A stretch of 51,741 nt of DNA from JBBDSU01 sp040904825. Lineage in GTDB: Bacteria; Actinomycetota; Nitriliruptoria; Nitriliruptorales; Nitriliruptoraceae. Location: the NCBI GenBank assembly GCA_040904825.1, contig JBBDSU010000019.1:1-51741 (forward strand), given 5' to 3'. Position 1 is the stretch's first letter; every line of letters begins with the position of its first letter. The notes under the pieces are model-generated. The model ran no database searches. It saw only the letters and a program-made list of their open reading frames with translations, and had not been told where the DNA came from. Below are positions 8,559 to 16,934 of the stretch, one piece after another. The position numbers and the translations under genes were made by a program.

Positions 8559-9125
8559 TCAGCCGGCAGCGTTGAGTTCATTGAGGACTCGTCCAGACAG
8601 CACGGGCGTGGTGCGCCCACCATCGACCAGGCTGGGCTGACCGAGGTACATCCAGGCGAGCGGATCCACATACTGGCCATCTTGACGAACTCCCCAGTGG
8701 ACGACTCCATCGTGCATGGTTGCACTGGCGCCGGTGACAACGCCGACGGTCTGACCTGCGACGACAGCATCGCCCCGTATCACACGGGCGGCTACAGGCC
8801 CGTAGGAGCTGAGCACACCTTTCCCATGATCGATCGTGACCCACCCGATGCCGGCAACTGGTCCGGCGTGATGCACGACCCCATCGCCCGCGGCGCGCAC
8901 TTGGGTTCCCGCTGCGGCGGCAATCTTGACGCCCCTATGCCCGGGCCCGTAGTCGGTGAAGGGCGCTTCGAAGCGACGCACAATGGCACCAACAACGGGA
9001 AGTTGCACGATCGATGCGACCGAACTGACCGTCGGTGAGGCCTGTGCACGCCGACCTTCTCCCGCACCGTAGGGCGTCAGGACCACCGCGACGACCAACA
9101 CGACCACCACGGTGAACCGTGACAT
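8559..9125 (-). CDS. Secreted M23-family peptidase (LytM/peptidoglycan endopeptidase-like)
   Basis: A 188-residue protein with an N-terminal signal segment (MSRFTVVVVLVVAVVLTPYG) and a lysostaphin-like M23 domain from about residue 45. RRFEAPFTDYGPGHRGVKIA is the first part of the zinc site (H..D equivalent; here HRGVKIA, with Lys where active enzymes have Asp). VTIDHGKGVLSSYGP resembles the HGxG..TxYxHL region but lacks the usual YAHL histidine, and VHWGVRQDG retains the last HxG/HWG motif. The domain may therefore be catalytically degenerate, as in EnvC/NlpD-type activators. The ATG at 9125 is preceded by GAGG; the gene follows xerC by eight bases. A longer upstream frame is antisense-like extension. 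Confidence 0.85.
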   Translation of the reverse strand: MSRFTVVVVLVVAVVLTPYGAGEGRRAQASPTVSSVASIVQLPVVGAIVRRFEAPFTDYGPGHRGVKIAAAAGTQVRAAGDGVVHHAGPVAGIGWVTIDHGKGVLSSYGPVAARVIRGDAVVAGQTVGVVTGASATMHDGVVHWGVRQDGQYVDPLAWMYLGQPSLVDGGRTTPVLSGRVLNELNAAG

Positions 9126-9133
9126 GGCCCTCG

Positions 9134-10084
9134 TCAGCGACCGGTCACTCCACCAGCTCGAGCGCGCGGATGTGCTGCAGCGTGAACCTCGCGGAGCCAA
9201 CCTCTCGACAGATGGGTATAGCGCTGCGTTGTAGCCAGCGAAGCGTGACCCAGAAACTCTTGGACGACGCGGATGTCGGCCCCAGCTTCGAGGAGGTGGG
9301 TGGCAACCGAATGGCGCAACGTGTGCGGCGTCACCCACGTCAGGCCAATAGCGCATGCCGCGTTGACCACGGCACTGCGAGCGTCTCTGGGATCGAGGCG
9401 GTCTCCCCGTGCGTTGAGAAATACCGCGTTGGTGGTGCGTGTACCGGCCAAAGCGGGTCGCCCGCGCGAGAGGTAGGCATCGAATGCATCGCGGCACGGC
9501 TCTCCGATTGGGACGATGCGGTCCTTGTCGCCCTTTCCATGCAGTCGCACGAGCCCCTGCTGAAGATCGAGCGCGGCCAAGTCCAAGCCGGTCGCCTCGG
9601 CGATGCGCGCTCCGGAGCCGTACAGCAATTCCAGCAGTGCGCGCGTTCGCACGCCTGCAGGCTCGTCGTCGGCCACTGCGGCGACCAAGCGCGCAAAATC
9701 GTCGGGACGGATGATCTTGGGCAATCGACGCGACGGTTTGGGCGAAGCCAGCAATGCGGCGACGTCTCGTTCGATGACATCGCTCGTCGCCAGGTAGGCA
9801 AACAACGAGCGAGCGGTCGAGGCGCGACGGGCGACGGTTGCACGTGCATAGCCCGTCTCGTCGAGATTGGCGAGATAGCGACGCAGGTCGACCAATTCGA
9901 CCAGATCTGGATGGTCCAAGCCTTGATCGGTCATCCAGGCCGCAAGTGCGCACGTATCCCGGCGGTATGCGGCGACCGTGTTCGCTGACCTCGCACGCGC
10001 ACTCCGAAGATGCTCGAGAAACTGCTCGACAGCCTCGGCCCACGCCGGGGACATCGCCGACACCGCCTGCAGTGACGAGACCAT
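9134..10084 (-). CDS. xerC: Tyrosine recombinase XerC-like (chromosome dimer resolution)
   Basis: A 316-residue site-specific recombinase. The N-terminal SAM-like core-binding domain (about 10-95) precedes the catalytic domain with the full set of residues: Arg in YGSGARIAEATGL, Lys in HGKGDKDRIVPIG, HTLRHSVATHLLE (HxxR), LGHASLATTQRYTHL (second His and Tyr nucleophile). I use ATG 10084, behind GGAG, in preference to a TTG six codons upstream. The location between dprA and the rpsB region is the usual actinobacterial site of the housekeeping Xer, so dimer resolution at dif is the likely role rather than mobile-element integration. Confidence 0.9.
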   Translation of the reverse strand: MVSSLQAVSAMSPAWAEAVEQFLEHLRSARARSANTVAAYRRDTCALAAWMTDQGLDHPDLVELVDLRRYLANLDETGYARATVARRASTARSLFAYLATSDVIERDVAALLASPKPSRRLPKIIRPDDFARLVAAVADDEPAGVRTRALLELLYGSGARIAEATGLDLAALDLQQGLVRLHGKGDKDRIVPIGEPCRDAFDAYLSRGRPALAGTRTTNAVFLNARGDRLDPRDARSAVVNAACAIGLTWVTPHTLRHSVATHLLEAGADIRVVQEFLGHASLATTQRYTHLSRGWLREVHAAAHPRARAGGVTGR

Positions 10085-10186
10085 TTTGCTCCGTCGGTTC
10101 AACGCTCGAGTGACCAGTGTCGCCTATTGTTACGCATGTTGTCGTTCGATCACCATGATCTGCCGACACACAGATTCCGCCGACGC

Positions 10187-11512
10187 TCATGGGCAACGAT
10201 GGGGCGAGACGTCTGCTGGCTCCCGCCGCAGTCTGATGCCGTCATGTCCTTCACTGAGTTCACCCGCGATTCTCGCTTGGGTCAGGAGCGCCATCAGGCG
10301 TGCAGCCGGCACGCCTGATGCGACCGCGAGATCCTCAAGACGCACCGGCCGGGGCCACGCCTCAGCAAGGACGTTCCATACGGCGTCCGCAAGTACGCGT
10401 GTTGATCGATCACGGTCATGCTCAGTCAGTCGGGATACGGCAGCAACCTGGTGTGTGCCCAAGCCCGTCAAAACCTCCAACACGTCATCGGGCGAAGTAC
10501 ACGGCGCGGCTCCTTCGCTCAACAGACGGTGGGGAGCGGCTGATCCGGGCGCTCTGACATCGCCCGGCACTGCCAGCACCGCACGCCCCCAATCGGCTGC
10601 CGCGCTCGCCGTCAGCAGCGCCCCTGACCGCTCACCGCCTTCCACGATGACCACCGCATCGACGAGCCCGGCAACGATCCGATTGCGTGCACGGACAACA
10701 CCGGCCCTGGGTTGTTCAAACGGCAGGCACTCACTGAGCAAGGTGCCGCCGTGATCGACGACCTGGTCAAACAACCCTGCAGGGGCTGCGTGAGGACGCG
10801 GATAGTCGACCGCATGGCCGCACCCGAGCACGACAGCCGTACCCCCGGGCGCTTCGAGCGCTGCCCGGTGAGCGGCCGCATCGATACCGCGTGCTCCCCC
10901 TGACACGACCCGCACGCCTGCACGTGCCACGCTCTCAGCCAACCAGGCCGCCACAGCGGTGCCATATCCGCTGGCACGGCGCGCACCGACGATGGCAATG
11001 GAAGGTGCTTTGTCGATCGCCTCCCCGCGCCACGCAACCCAGACAGGAGCCGGCGTCGTCGGGAACGCTTCAGCGAGCGGCTGCGGATACAGCGGATCAC
11101 CAACGAGCGCAACTTTCACGCCGCGCTGTTGCCATGCGGTGAGCACCTGGCGGGTGGCGGCAATCTCGTCGGACGCTGGTGCGCCAGCCAGCGTCACCAC
11201 ATGCTTGAAGGGATCGTCACATGCGTCGCTATCACGACACGCTCGTCGGAGCCCGTCGGGCGACCTGCGCGGTCGGATCGCCCAGGCGACGACGCGGATG
11301 ATCGCTTCAGGATCACTGCCATCGGCGGCAACCGTGGCGGCCACATCGGCCGTCACGTCTGAAGCCAGCTGCGGAGGCAGGTTGCCAGCAAAGCGGTCGC
11401 GGCCGAGATCTCCATCGGAGCCTTGACCTTCAGCGGCCACGCCCCGGCCTTGGCGCCGACGACCCGCCTGCGTGCCTCTGTCGTCATTCACGCGCTGCCC
11501 CCTTGTGATCAT
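10187..11512 (-). CDS. dprA: DNA-processing protein DprA/Smf
   Basis: A 441-residue protein with a long N-terminal SAM-like/unstructured part. The Rossmann-like DprA core follows (SIAIVGARRASGYG at 171-184; VSGGARGIDAAAHRAAL at about 203-219; GTLLSEC...ARNRIVAGL). A C-terminal winged-helix segment (about 375-430) contains LEDLAVASGVPAARLMALL. DprA loads RecA on incoming single-stranded DNA in transformable species, but is also conserved in species not known to be competent. The start overlaps the comM stop (ATGA). About 100 bp of non-coding sequence separate it from xerC. Confidence 0.93.
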   Translation of the reverse strand: MITRGQRVNDDRGTQAGRRRQGRGVAAEGQGSDGDLGRDRFAGNLPPQLASDVTADVAATVAADGSDPEAIIRVVAWAIRPRRSPDGLRRACRDSDACDDPFKHVVTLAGAPASDEIAATRQVLTAWQQRGVKVALVGDPLYPQPLAEAFPTTPAPVWVAWRGEAIDKAPSIAIVGARRASGYGTAVAAWLAESVARAGVRVVSGGARGIDAAAHRAALEAPGGTAVVLGCGHAVDYPRPHAAPAGLFDQVVDHGGTLLSECLPFEQPRAGVVRARNRIVAGLVDAVVIVEGGERSGALLTASAAADWGRAVLAVPGDVRAPGSAAPHRLLSEGAAPCTSPDDVLEVLTGLGTHQVAAVSRLTEHDRDRSTRVLADAVWNVLAEAWPRPVRLEDLAVASGVPAARLMALLTQARIAGELSEGHDGIRLRREPADVSPHRCP

Positions 11513-13074
11513 TCACCCCGGCCGTTCGTATCCATAGCCCGATAGGCGACAGCCTCGTCGACATGGTCATGACTCAACCGGTCGTCGCCGTCCACGTCGG
11601 CAATCGTCCATGCGACCCGAAGGCAGCTATCGACAGCACGCGCCGACATACCGAGCCGGTCAAGGCTGTCGACAAGGCGTGCAACGACTTTCGATCCCGC
11701 CGCGTCGCGTGCCAGACGTGGTTCCACATCACGATTCGCGCATCGAACGACCGTCTTTTCACCAACCATCGTCGCCCACCGTTGCGCGGCGCGGCGTCTG
11801 GCCGCTGCAACCCGCTGACTGACCACCTCGGTCGACTCCCCGTCTGGCGGGCCAGCCAGTCGTGCGCCTTCCACAGGCTGCACGGCGACCTGCAGATCGA
11901 TGCGATCGAGCAAGGGCCCCGACAACCGAGCCCTGTATCGCTCAACAGCTGCCGGATCGCATCGGCAAGTCCTGCGAGTATCGCCCAGATAGCCGCAGGG
12001 ACAGCCGTTGCTGGCTGCGACCAGCAGGACACGCGCCGGATACTCGACCCTGGCATTGGCACGACTCACCACGATGCGGCCGTGTTCGAGCGGTTCTCGT
12101 AGTGCGTCGAGCACCCGGCGTGGCATCTCCAGCAACTCATCGAGCAACAGCACGCCATGATGTGCCAGGGTCATCTCACCCGGTCGTGGGATGCCAGCGC
12201 CGCCCCCGACAAGCGCTGCCATCGTCGCACCGTGATGCGGCGCCCGGATCGGAGGATCCAACGACAGTGAGTCATCGGGGCGCCGTTCACCTCCGATGGA
12301 CGCAATCTCGGCAACATCGATCGCCTCGTCGTGGGACAACTCGGGCAGGAGTCCATGCAGGCGGTGAGCAAGCATGGTCTTTCCACAGCCAGGCGGCCCG
12401 ATCAACAGCACGTGGTGGCCGCCCGCTGCAGCGAGCTCGATGGCACGACGAGCGATCGGCTGGCCGCGGACATCGGCCAGGTCCAGCGATCTGCGGGATG
12501 TCGATGTGGTGATCGGTGCAACTCGGCGCGGGTTGCGGCGCCCTTCCAACACTTCGACTGCTTCGGTCAGATCGGCGACACCGACCACGTCGATGCCTGG
12601 CACCAGCGCAGCCTCGCCAGCACCACCAGCTGCCACCATGATCCGTTCGGCTCCGGCCTCCCGGGCTCCCCGGGCGGCGGTGACCTGGCCGCGCGGAGAA
12701 CGAATCCGTCCATCGAGACCGAGTTCTCCGAATGCCGACACGCCCTCAACACGGCACGGGTCGAGTTGCCCCGTCACCGCCAGCACCGCAAGTGCCAGCG
12801 GCAGATCAAAGCCGGTGCCGACCTTGGGGAGATCGGCCGGCGCGAGATTGATGACGACGCGATCCCGGGGCCATGAAAACCCGCTGCGTTGCACAGCCGT
12901 GCGCATCCGTTCTTCGGCTTCCCTGACCGCAGCTCCGGGCAACCCGACCAAGCGAAGCGCCGGCAATCCGGGTGATCGGGCACATTCGATACCGACGGGG
13001 TAGGCCTCCAATCCCACCATGGCAACGCCACGAAGATGGACCAGAGCCCCGCGCATCGGCGCCACGGTCACCAT
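11509..13074 (-). CDS. comM: YifB/ComM-family AAA+ helicase-like ATPase (Mg-chelatase-like)
   Basis: A 521-residue AAA+ protein. The N-terminal Lon-protease-like domain (about 20-170) is followed by Walker A GPPGCGKTML (about 225-234), sensor and Walker B LLLDELLEM, and the cysteine-rich insert NGCPCGYLGDTRRTCRC. ComM homologues act as branch-migration helicases during natural transformation; wider roles are unclear. The gene sits between yraN (7-bp overlap) and dprA (4-bp overlap), so the three are translated together, a common DNA-uptake/repair cassette. Confidence 0.93.
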   Translation of the reverse strand: MVTVAPMRGALVHLRGVAMVGLEAYPVGIECARSPGLPALRLVGLPGAAVREAEERMRTAVQRSGFSWPRDRVVINLAPADLPKVGTGFDLPLALAVLAVTGQLDPCRVEGVSAFGELGLDGRIRSPRGQVTAARGAREAGAERIMVAAGGAGEAALVPGIDVVGVADLTEAVEVLEGRRNPRRVAPITTSTSRRSLDLADVRGQPIARRAIELAAAGGHHVLLIGPPGCGKTMLAHRLHGLLPELSHDEAIDVAEIASIGGERRPDDSLSLDPPIRAPHHGATMAALVGGGAGIPRPGEMTLAHHGVLLLDELLEMPRRVLDALREPLEHGRIVVSRANARVEYPARVLLVAASNGCPCGYLGDTRRTCRCDPAAVERYRARLSGPLLDRIDLQVAVQPVEGARLAGPPDGESTEVVSQRVAAARRRAAQRWATMVGEKTVVRCANRDVEPRLARDAAGSKVVARLVDSLDRLGMSARAVDSCLRVAWTIADVDGDDRLSHDHVDEAVAYRAMDTNGRGE

Positions 13075-13547
13075 GCCCGCACCACATGGGTCAACGTCCC
13101 GGTACCGCTCGTTCCTGGCGCAGGCAGGTCAACGGCGACGAGGTCAAAACGCACCTCGCCGACACTGCGCGGCGATGTCGCCAGGAAGTGGGCTGCCAGA
13201 CGACGAATGCGTCGCTGTTGGGCTGGGGCCACTGCCGCAACCGCCCCGCCGAAATGCGCAGCGTCACAACGCGCCTTGACCTCCACGATGACCAGCGCAC
13301 GCCCAGTGTCGTCGACGGCAACGATGTCGAGCTCGCCACGGATATCGGAGGTCGCTGGACGCCAGTTGCGCTCGACAACGACATAGCCATGGCCTGTCAG
13401 ATGCGCGGCCGCGATCTCCTCCCCGACGTGCCCGACGTCCACGGCACTGTCGTGGGATGGCAGGTCCGCCAACACCACGGGCTGGCAGACCTCGCCGGGG
13501 CCGAGCTCATGTGGTGGGAACCAGAACGGTGATTGATGAGGTGACAT
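13068..13547 (-). CDS. yraN: UPF0102/YraN-family endonuclease-like protein
   Basis: About 159 residues. The C-terminal part has the restriction-endonuclease-like pattern of the family: GEEIAAAHLTGHGYVVVERN, GELDIVAVDD and LVIVEVKAR (the D-x(n)-ExK active-site arrangement). The biochemical role is unknown, and the gene is almost always adjacent to comM-dprA or rnhB. I chose ATG 13547 (MSPHQSPFWF); an upstream ATG/TTG near 13595-13598 is possible but its added residues look non-conserved. It overlaps comM by seven bases. Confidence 0.88.
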   Translation of the reverse strand: MSPHQSPFWFPPHELGPGEVCQPVVLADLPSHDSAVDVGHVGEEIAAAHLTGHGYVVVERNWRPATSDIRGELDIVAVDDTGRALVIVEVKARCDAAHFGGAVAAVAPAQQRRIRRLAAHFLATSPRSVGEVRFDLVAVDLPAPGTSGTGTLTHVVRAW

Positions 13548-13648
13548 GCCATCACCGTACGAAGCGGCTGGCCAGCATCGTTGACCAACCGGCATCAACC
13601 TGTGGACGGCCCGCTGGCGTCGTCAGTCCGGGCGCGACCTGAGCGTAA

Positions 13649-13765
13649 TCAGAACACGCCGACAGCCCACAGGATGGCCCCAACAATCACAACACCTGCT
13701 ATCACCAACAGCCAGATGTCGTTGCGCTTGTCATCGCGGTAGCGGCGCGTCGCGTCGAACCCCAC
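13649..13765 (-). CDS. 38-residue single-TM microprotein coupled to DUF2469
   Basis: A GTG start at 13765 lies one base after the DUF2469 stop and is preceded by GGAGGA with five-base spacing, one of the best ribosome-binding sites in the window. The peptide begins with a charged segment (VGFDATRRYRDDKRND, the first residue read as Met), followed by a continuous hydrophobic stretch of about 20 residues (IWLLVIAGVV...AVGVF) to the TGA at 13649. The topology would be cytoplasmic N-terminus with a single membrane anchor. I do not recognise a family. The following 101 bp to yraN hold no gene. Confidence 0.7.
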   Translation of the reverse strand: MGFDATRRYRDDKRNDIWLLVIAGVVIVGAILWAVGVF

Positions 13766-13766
13766 G

Positions 13767-14081
13767 TCAGTCCTCCAACAAGCTGGTGATCTCGTGATCG
13801 TCGTGCGACAACTCTTCGATGTTGACGTCGCGGAAGGTCAGGACGCGCACATGCTTGATGAATCTTGCGGTGCGGTACATATCCCAGACCCATGCGTCTT
13901 TCAGCTCAAGCTCGAACCAAAGATCTTGACCTTCGTGCGGAGTGACCTCGACTTCGTTGCACAGGTAGAAGCGCCGCTCGGTCTCCACGACATACCGGAA
14001 CATGCGCACGACATCCCGATACTCGCGGTACAGCGACAGTTCGAGATCAATCTCGAACGCGTCAAGCTCTTCTGGATCCAT
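13767..14081 (-). CDS. DUF2469 family protein
   Basis: A 104-residue acidic protein of the actinobacterial DUF2469 family (Rv2901c type), recognised from MDPEELDAFEIDLELSLYREY, VVRMFRYVVETERRFYLCN and VEVTP..EGQDLWFELELKDAWVWDMYR. No biochemical function is known. It normally sits directly after rnhB in the lepB-rnhB-DUF2469-yraN order; here rnhB is flipped to the other strand, leaving this gene as the first of a minus-strand run with the microprotein and yraN. Confidence 0.93.
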   Translation of the reverse strand: MDPEELDAFEIDLELSLYREYRDVVRMFRYVVETERRFYLCNEVEVTPHEGQDLWFELELKDAWVWDMYRTARFIKHVRVLTFRDVNIEELSHDDHEITSLLED

Positions 14082-14189
14082 TGGTCCTCCACGACCCAGT
14101 CGGCCCGTTTTCCCGTGACGTCAAGGACACCGAGCGACGCAGTCGTCCGATGCTACCGACCAGCATCCTGATCGCAGTCCGCTCCCGTC

Positions 14190-14945
14190 ATGAGTGAAGT
14201 GCCTTTGGCTTCGTCCACGACTACGGTCTCGCCCATGCCGATTACCCCTGCGGATCTGTCTCCTGGGCCTGAGCGAGTCGCGCGTTCCCAGACGCCGCGC
14301 CGCACTCGTCGAGCGGGCGGGCGACCACCTGGTATTCGCCATGAGCGCCCGTACTGGGACAACGGCCTCGTGGTCGCAGGAATCGACGAAGTGGGACGTG
14401 GGGCGTGGGCCGGCCCGGTATCGGTCGGGATCGTTGCCTTGAATCCGCAACGACGCATCCATCGACTCCGCGACTCCAAGGCGCTGGCGCCTGACGAGCG
14501 CACCCACATCGCCGGCCGCATCGAAGAGCACGCGCTGGCTGCCGTTGTCGGCCATGCCAGCAACGATGAAATCGATCAGATCGGCATGACAGCCGCATTG
14601 CGGCTGGCGACGTCACGTGCGTTGGCCGACTTGTCGGTTCGCCCTGACGTGTTCCTCATCGACGGCAACCTCGATATGGCGGCCGGGCACGCCACCCAGA
14701 CTGAGCTCATCGTCAAGGGCGACACTCGCAGCGCGTCCATCGCCGCCGCATCCATCGTTGCCAAAGTGACGCGGGATGCCATGATGATCGCCGACGACGA
14801 GGTCCATCCTCAGTTCAGCTTCGCCGCCAACAAGGGCTATCCATCTCCGGCGCATCGGCAAGCGCTCGACCGCCACGGACCGTGCAGCCTGCACCGGTCT
14901 TCATGGGCGCCTATCGCTGCGCTGCTTCACCCTCGCTTGTTCTGA
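14190..14945 (+). CDS. rnhB: Ribonuclease HII
   Basis: RNase HII removes RNA from RNA-DNA hybrids and misincorporated ribonucleotides. The catalytic core is intact: GIDEVGRGAWAGP (Asp and Glu of the DEDD site), DVFLIDGN, KGDTRSASIAAASIVAKVTRD. About 60 residues precede the core, rich in Pro/Arg/Ser, and may be an extension or reflect an over-early start; ATG 14235 is an alternative. This is the only plus-strand gene inside the 38-kb minus-strand cluster. It is convergent with lepB (four bases between stops) and divergent from DUF2469. Confidence 0.94.
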   Translation: MSEVPLASSTTTVSPMPITPADLSPGPERVARSQTPRRTRRAGGRPPGIRHERPYWDNGLVVAGIDEVGRGAWAGPVSVGIVALNPQRRIHRLRDSKALAPDERTHIAGRIEEHALAAVVGHASNDEIDQIGMTAALRLATSRALADLSVRPDVFLIDGNLDMAAGHATQTELIVKGDTRSASIAAASIVAKVTRDAMMIADDEVHPQFSFAANKGYPSPAHRQALDRHGPCSLHRSSWAPIAALLHPRLF

Positions 14946-14949
14946 ACCA

Positions 14950-15570
14950 TCACGGAACAGCGGGTAGTGCCGTCCCTGAAACTTCATGGAGGATGCCTGC
15001 GTTCTCGACAGGCCAAATGATGACAAAGGCGCGGCCAACGACGTCGTCAACATCGACGAAACCCAGCGACCGGCGCGAATCCGATGAATTCGGTCGATTG
15101 TCGCCAAGGAAGAACAACTGCCCATCGGGAACCGTCACGGGTCCGAAGTTGTCAACGTCGGTGTAACGAACATAGGGCTCGTCCATCAGATCTCCGTTGA
15201 CAGACACCTGCCCATCAACCAGTTCGACCTCGTCCCCACCGACGCCGATGACCCGCTTGACGTAGTCCCGCGCGGAGGTCGGCACGAGGCCCAGGATCTG
15301 GCCGATGCGACGCAGCCTGTTGTCCTCATCACCTGACGAATATCCGGGCCCGGCGAACACGACAATTTCTTCGTGCCGAGGTTCGCGGAAACGATACGTC
15401 ACCTTCTCGACGACCATGCGGTCATCAATTTGCAAAGTCGGTTCCATCGAACTTGACGGGATGTAGAACACCTGCACGACGAACATCCGCAAGACGAACG
15501 CCAAAGCGAAGGCGATCAGCAGCAGGACCGGCAGTTCACGAAGGAACGAACGGCGCTTGCCCTTGGACAC
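14950..15570 (-). CDS. lepB: Signal peptidase I
   Basis: A 206-residue type I signal peptidase with one N-terminal TM segment (about 13-35). The catalytic Ser lies in IPSSSMEPTL and the catalytic Lys in DYVKRVIGVGGDEV. The box E motif LGDNRPNSSDSR is present. It cleaves signal peptides of Sec/Tat-exported proteins such as the M23 and beta-propeller proteins in this window. It follows rplS by 42 bp, the conserved rplS-lepB-rnhB neighbourhood, and SRP components lie in the same cluster. Confidence 0.95.
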   Translation of the reverse strand: MSKGKRRSFLRELPVLLLIAFALAFVLRMFVVQVFYIPSSSMEPTLQIDDRMVVEKVTYRFREPRHEEIVVFAGPGYSSGDEDNRLRRIGQILGLVPTSARDYVKRVIGVGGDEVELVDGQVSVNGDLMDEPYVRYTDVDNFGPVTVPDGQLFFLGDNRPNSSDSRRSLGFVDVDDVVGRAFVIIWPVENAGILHEVSGTALPAVP

Positions 15571-15612
15571 TGGCGACCTCCGGCTCGCGACGGCTCGTGA
15601 CCGAATGAACGG

Positions 15613-15966
15613 TCAGCTGACCGTTTCGCGACGTTCCTTGATGCGGGCCTTCTTGCCGACCCGATCGCGCAGGTAGTACAGCTTGGCGCGACGAACCTTG
15701 CCGTGGCGCACCACTTCAATTTCTTCGATCACAGGACTGTGGAGCGGGAAGGTGCGCTCGACGCCGACGCCGAAACTGATCTTGCGAACCGTGAAGGTCT
15801 CACGAAGACCACCGCCCTTGCGAGCGATCACCACGCCTTCGAACACCTGAATCCGGGAACGAGTCCCTTCAACCACGCGCACGTGCACCTTGACGTTGTC
15901 GCCAGGACGGAACTCGGGAATGTCATCGCGCAGTCGCGACTGTTCGACGAGGTCAAGCTTGTTCAT
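15613..15966 (-). CDS. rplS: Large ribosomal subunit protein L19
   Basis: A 117-residue L19 with the family signature FRPGDNVKVHVRVVEG, RIQVFEGVVIARKGGG, TVRKISFGVGVERTFPLHSP and VRRAKLYYLRDR. ATG 15966 begins MNKLDLVEQ, the normal start, with a GGGAAG element upstream. It is separated from trmD by 188 bp that include a stem-loop and a possible promoter, so L19 may be transcribed more strongly than the enzymes upstream. Confidence 0.97.
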   Translation of the reverse strand: MNKLDLVEQSRLRDDIPEFRPGDNVKVHVRVVEGTRSRIQVFEGVVIARKGGGLRETFTVRKISFGVGVERTFPLHSPVIEEIEVVRHGKVRRAKLYYLRDRVGKKARIKERRETVS

Positions 15967-16115
15967 GGGACGCACTTCCCTTGAGGTCATGTCCGCACAA
16001 CTGCCCGCTATCGACGAGCGTGGCGGCCCTGGTGATACGAGGACTCTGCGCAAGTGGACACGCAGCGCCGGAAGATCGCCCAATGAGGGCCGTGCAGCGA
16101 TGGCGTGAAGTGGAC

Positions 16116-16146
16116 AGGATACGGGGCGTGTTGCCACTTCGGCAAC
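16116..16146 (-). promoter_or_regulatory. Candidate rplS promoter overlapping a stem-loop after trmD
   Basis: On the minus strand TTGCCG (plus 16140-16145) and TATCCT (plus 16116-16121) are 18 bases apart, each matching four of six positions of the sigma-70-type consensus. The -35 element lies in the inverted repeat GTTGCC-5-GGCAAC (16130-16146) that begins nine bases after the trmD stop. The hairpin has no U-tract. Such an arrangement could uncouple rplS from trmD. Confidence 0.3.
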
Positions 16147-16154
16147 CTGGTCCG

Positions 16155-16934
16155 TCAACCGCTGCGATCTGGCCTGTCGCGGTCACTCGGTGAGAGGTCC
16201 GGGCGGACGCGCTCAGTGATGCGTTGCGCTTGGTCTCGCCGCCATTGGGCGATGGCAGCGTGGTCACCTGAAGTAAGGACATCCGGCACACCGTGACCTC
16301 GCACATCGGGCGGACGCGTGTAGTGGGGATACTCCAGCAACCCGCCACTGAACGACTCGTCGACATTCGAGGCATCGTTGCCGAGCACTCCGGGAACGAG
16401 CCGCGCGACGGATTCAACGATCGCGGCGGCGGCGACTTCACCACCCAACAGCACGTAGTCCCCCACCGACACCTCGTCGGTTGCAACGAGATCGTGAACG
16501 CGTTGATCGAACCCCTCGTAGCGCCCGCACAACACAACGAACCGATCGCCGGCTGCCAGTTCGCGCGCCATGTCCTGATCGAACCTCGGTCCCCTCGGGG
16601 TCAGCAGCAACGTCCTGGGACGCTCACCGCCTGCAACGAACTCAGCATGGCGGCTCGCGTCGTTCCATACGTCCTCGACCGCATCGATGACCACGTCGGC
16701 CCGCAAGACCATGCCTGCGCCACCACCGTAAGGAGCGTCGTCAACCGTGCGATGCACGTTGTCGAGACCCCAGCGACGCAGATCGTGGACACGCACGTCC
16801 ACGAGCCCATCAGCAATGGCCCGCCCCAGCAGGGATGTGGCCAGGGGACCTTCGAACCACGCGGGAAACAACGTGACAATATCGATCCGGAGGGCAGCGC
16901 CGGCTTCGCTCGGCATCGTCGGTGGCCGCGTCAC
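16155..16934 (-). CDS. trmD: tRNA (guanine-N1)-methyltransferase
   Basis: TrmD methylates G37 of tRNAs reading CNN codons and prevents +1 frameshifting. The SPOUT knot is visible: DAPYGGGAGMVLR, VVLCGRYEGFDQRV and DEVSVGDYVLLGGEVAA, then the C-terminal GGLLEYPHYTRP segment. The length (259) is normal, with a short N-terminal extension before IDIVTLFP. The start GTG overlaps the rimM stop (GTGA). It lies in the standard rpsP-khpA-rimM-trmD-rplS order. Confidence 0.97.
   Translation of the reverse strand: MTRPPTMPSEAGAALRIDIVTLFPAWFEGPLATSLLGRAIADGLVDVRVHDLRRWGLDNVHRTVDDAPYGGGAGMVLRADVVIDAVEDVWNDASRHAEFVAGGERPRTLLLTPRGPRFDQDMARELAAGDRFVVLCGRYEGFDQRVHDLVATDEVSVGDYVLLGGEVAAAAIVESVARLVPGVLGNDASNVDESFSGGLLEYPHYTRPPDVRGHGVPDVLTSGDHAAIAQWRRDQAQRITERVRPDLSPSDRDRPDRSG

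Noticed and set aside
9134..10084. Tyrosine recombinase as part of an integrated mobile element
   Set aside because: No flanking attachment repeats, tRNA or cargo genes; position and motifs are those of housekeeping XerC.
9126..10196. A longer version of the M23 peptidase reading frame running through xerC
   Set aside because: The extension is Arg-rich shadow sequence of the recombinase gene; the true start is the ATG at 9125 with a GAGG site and signal peptide.
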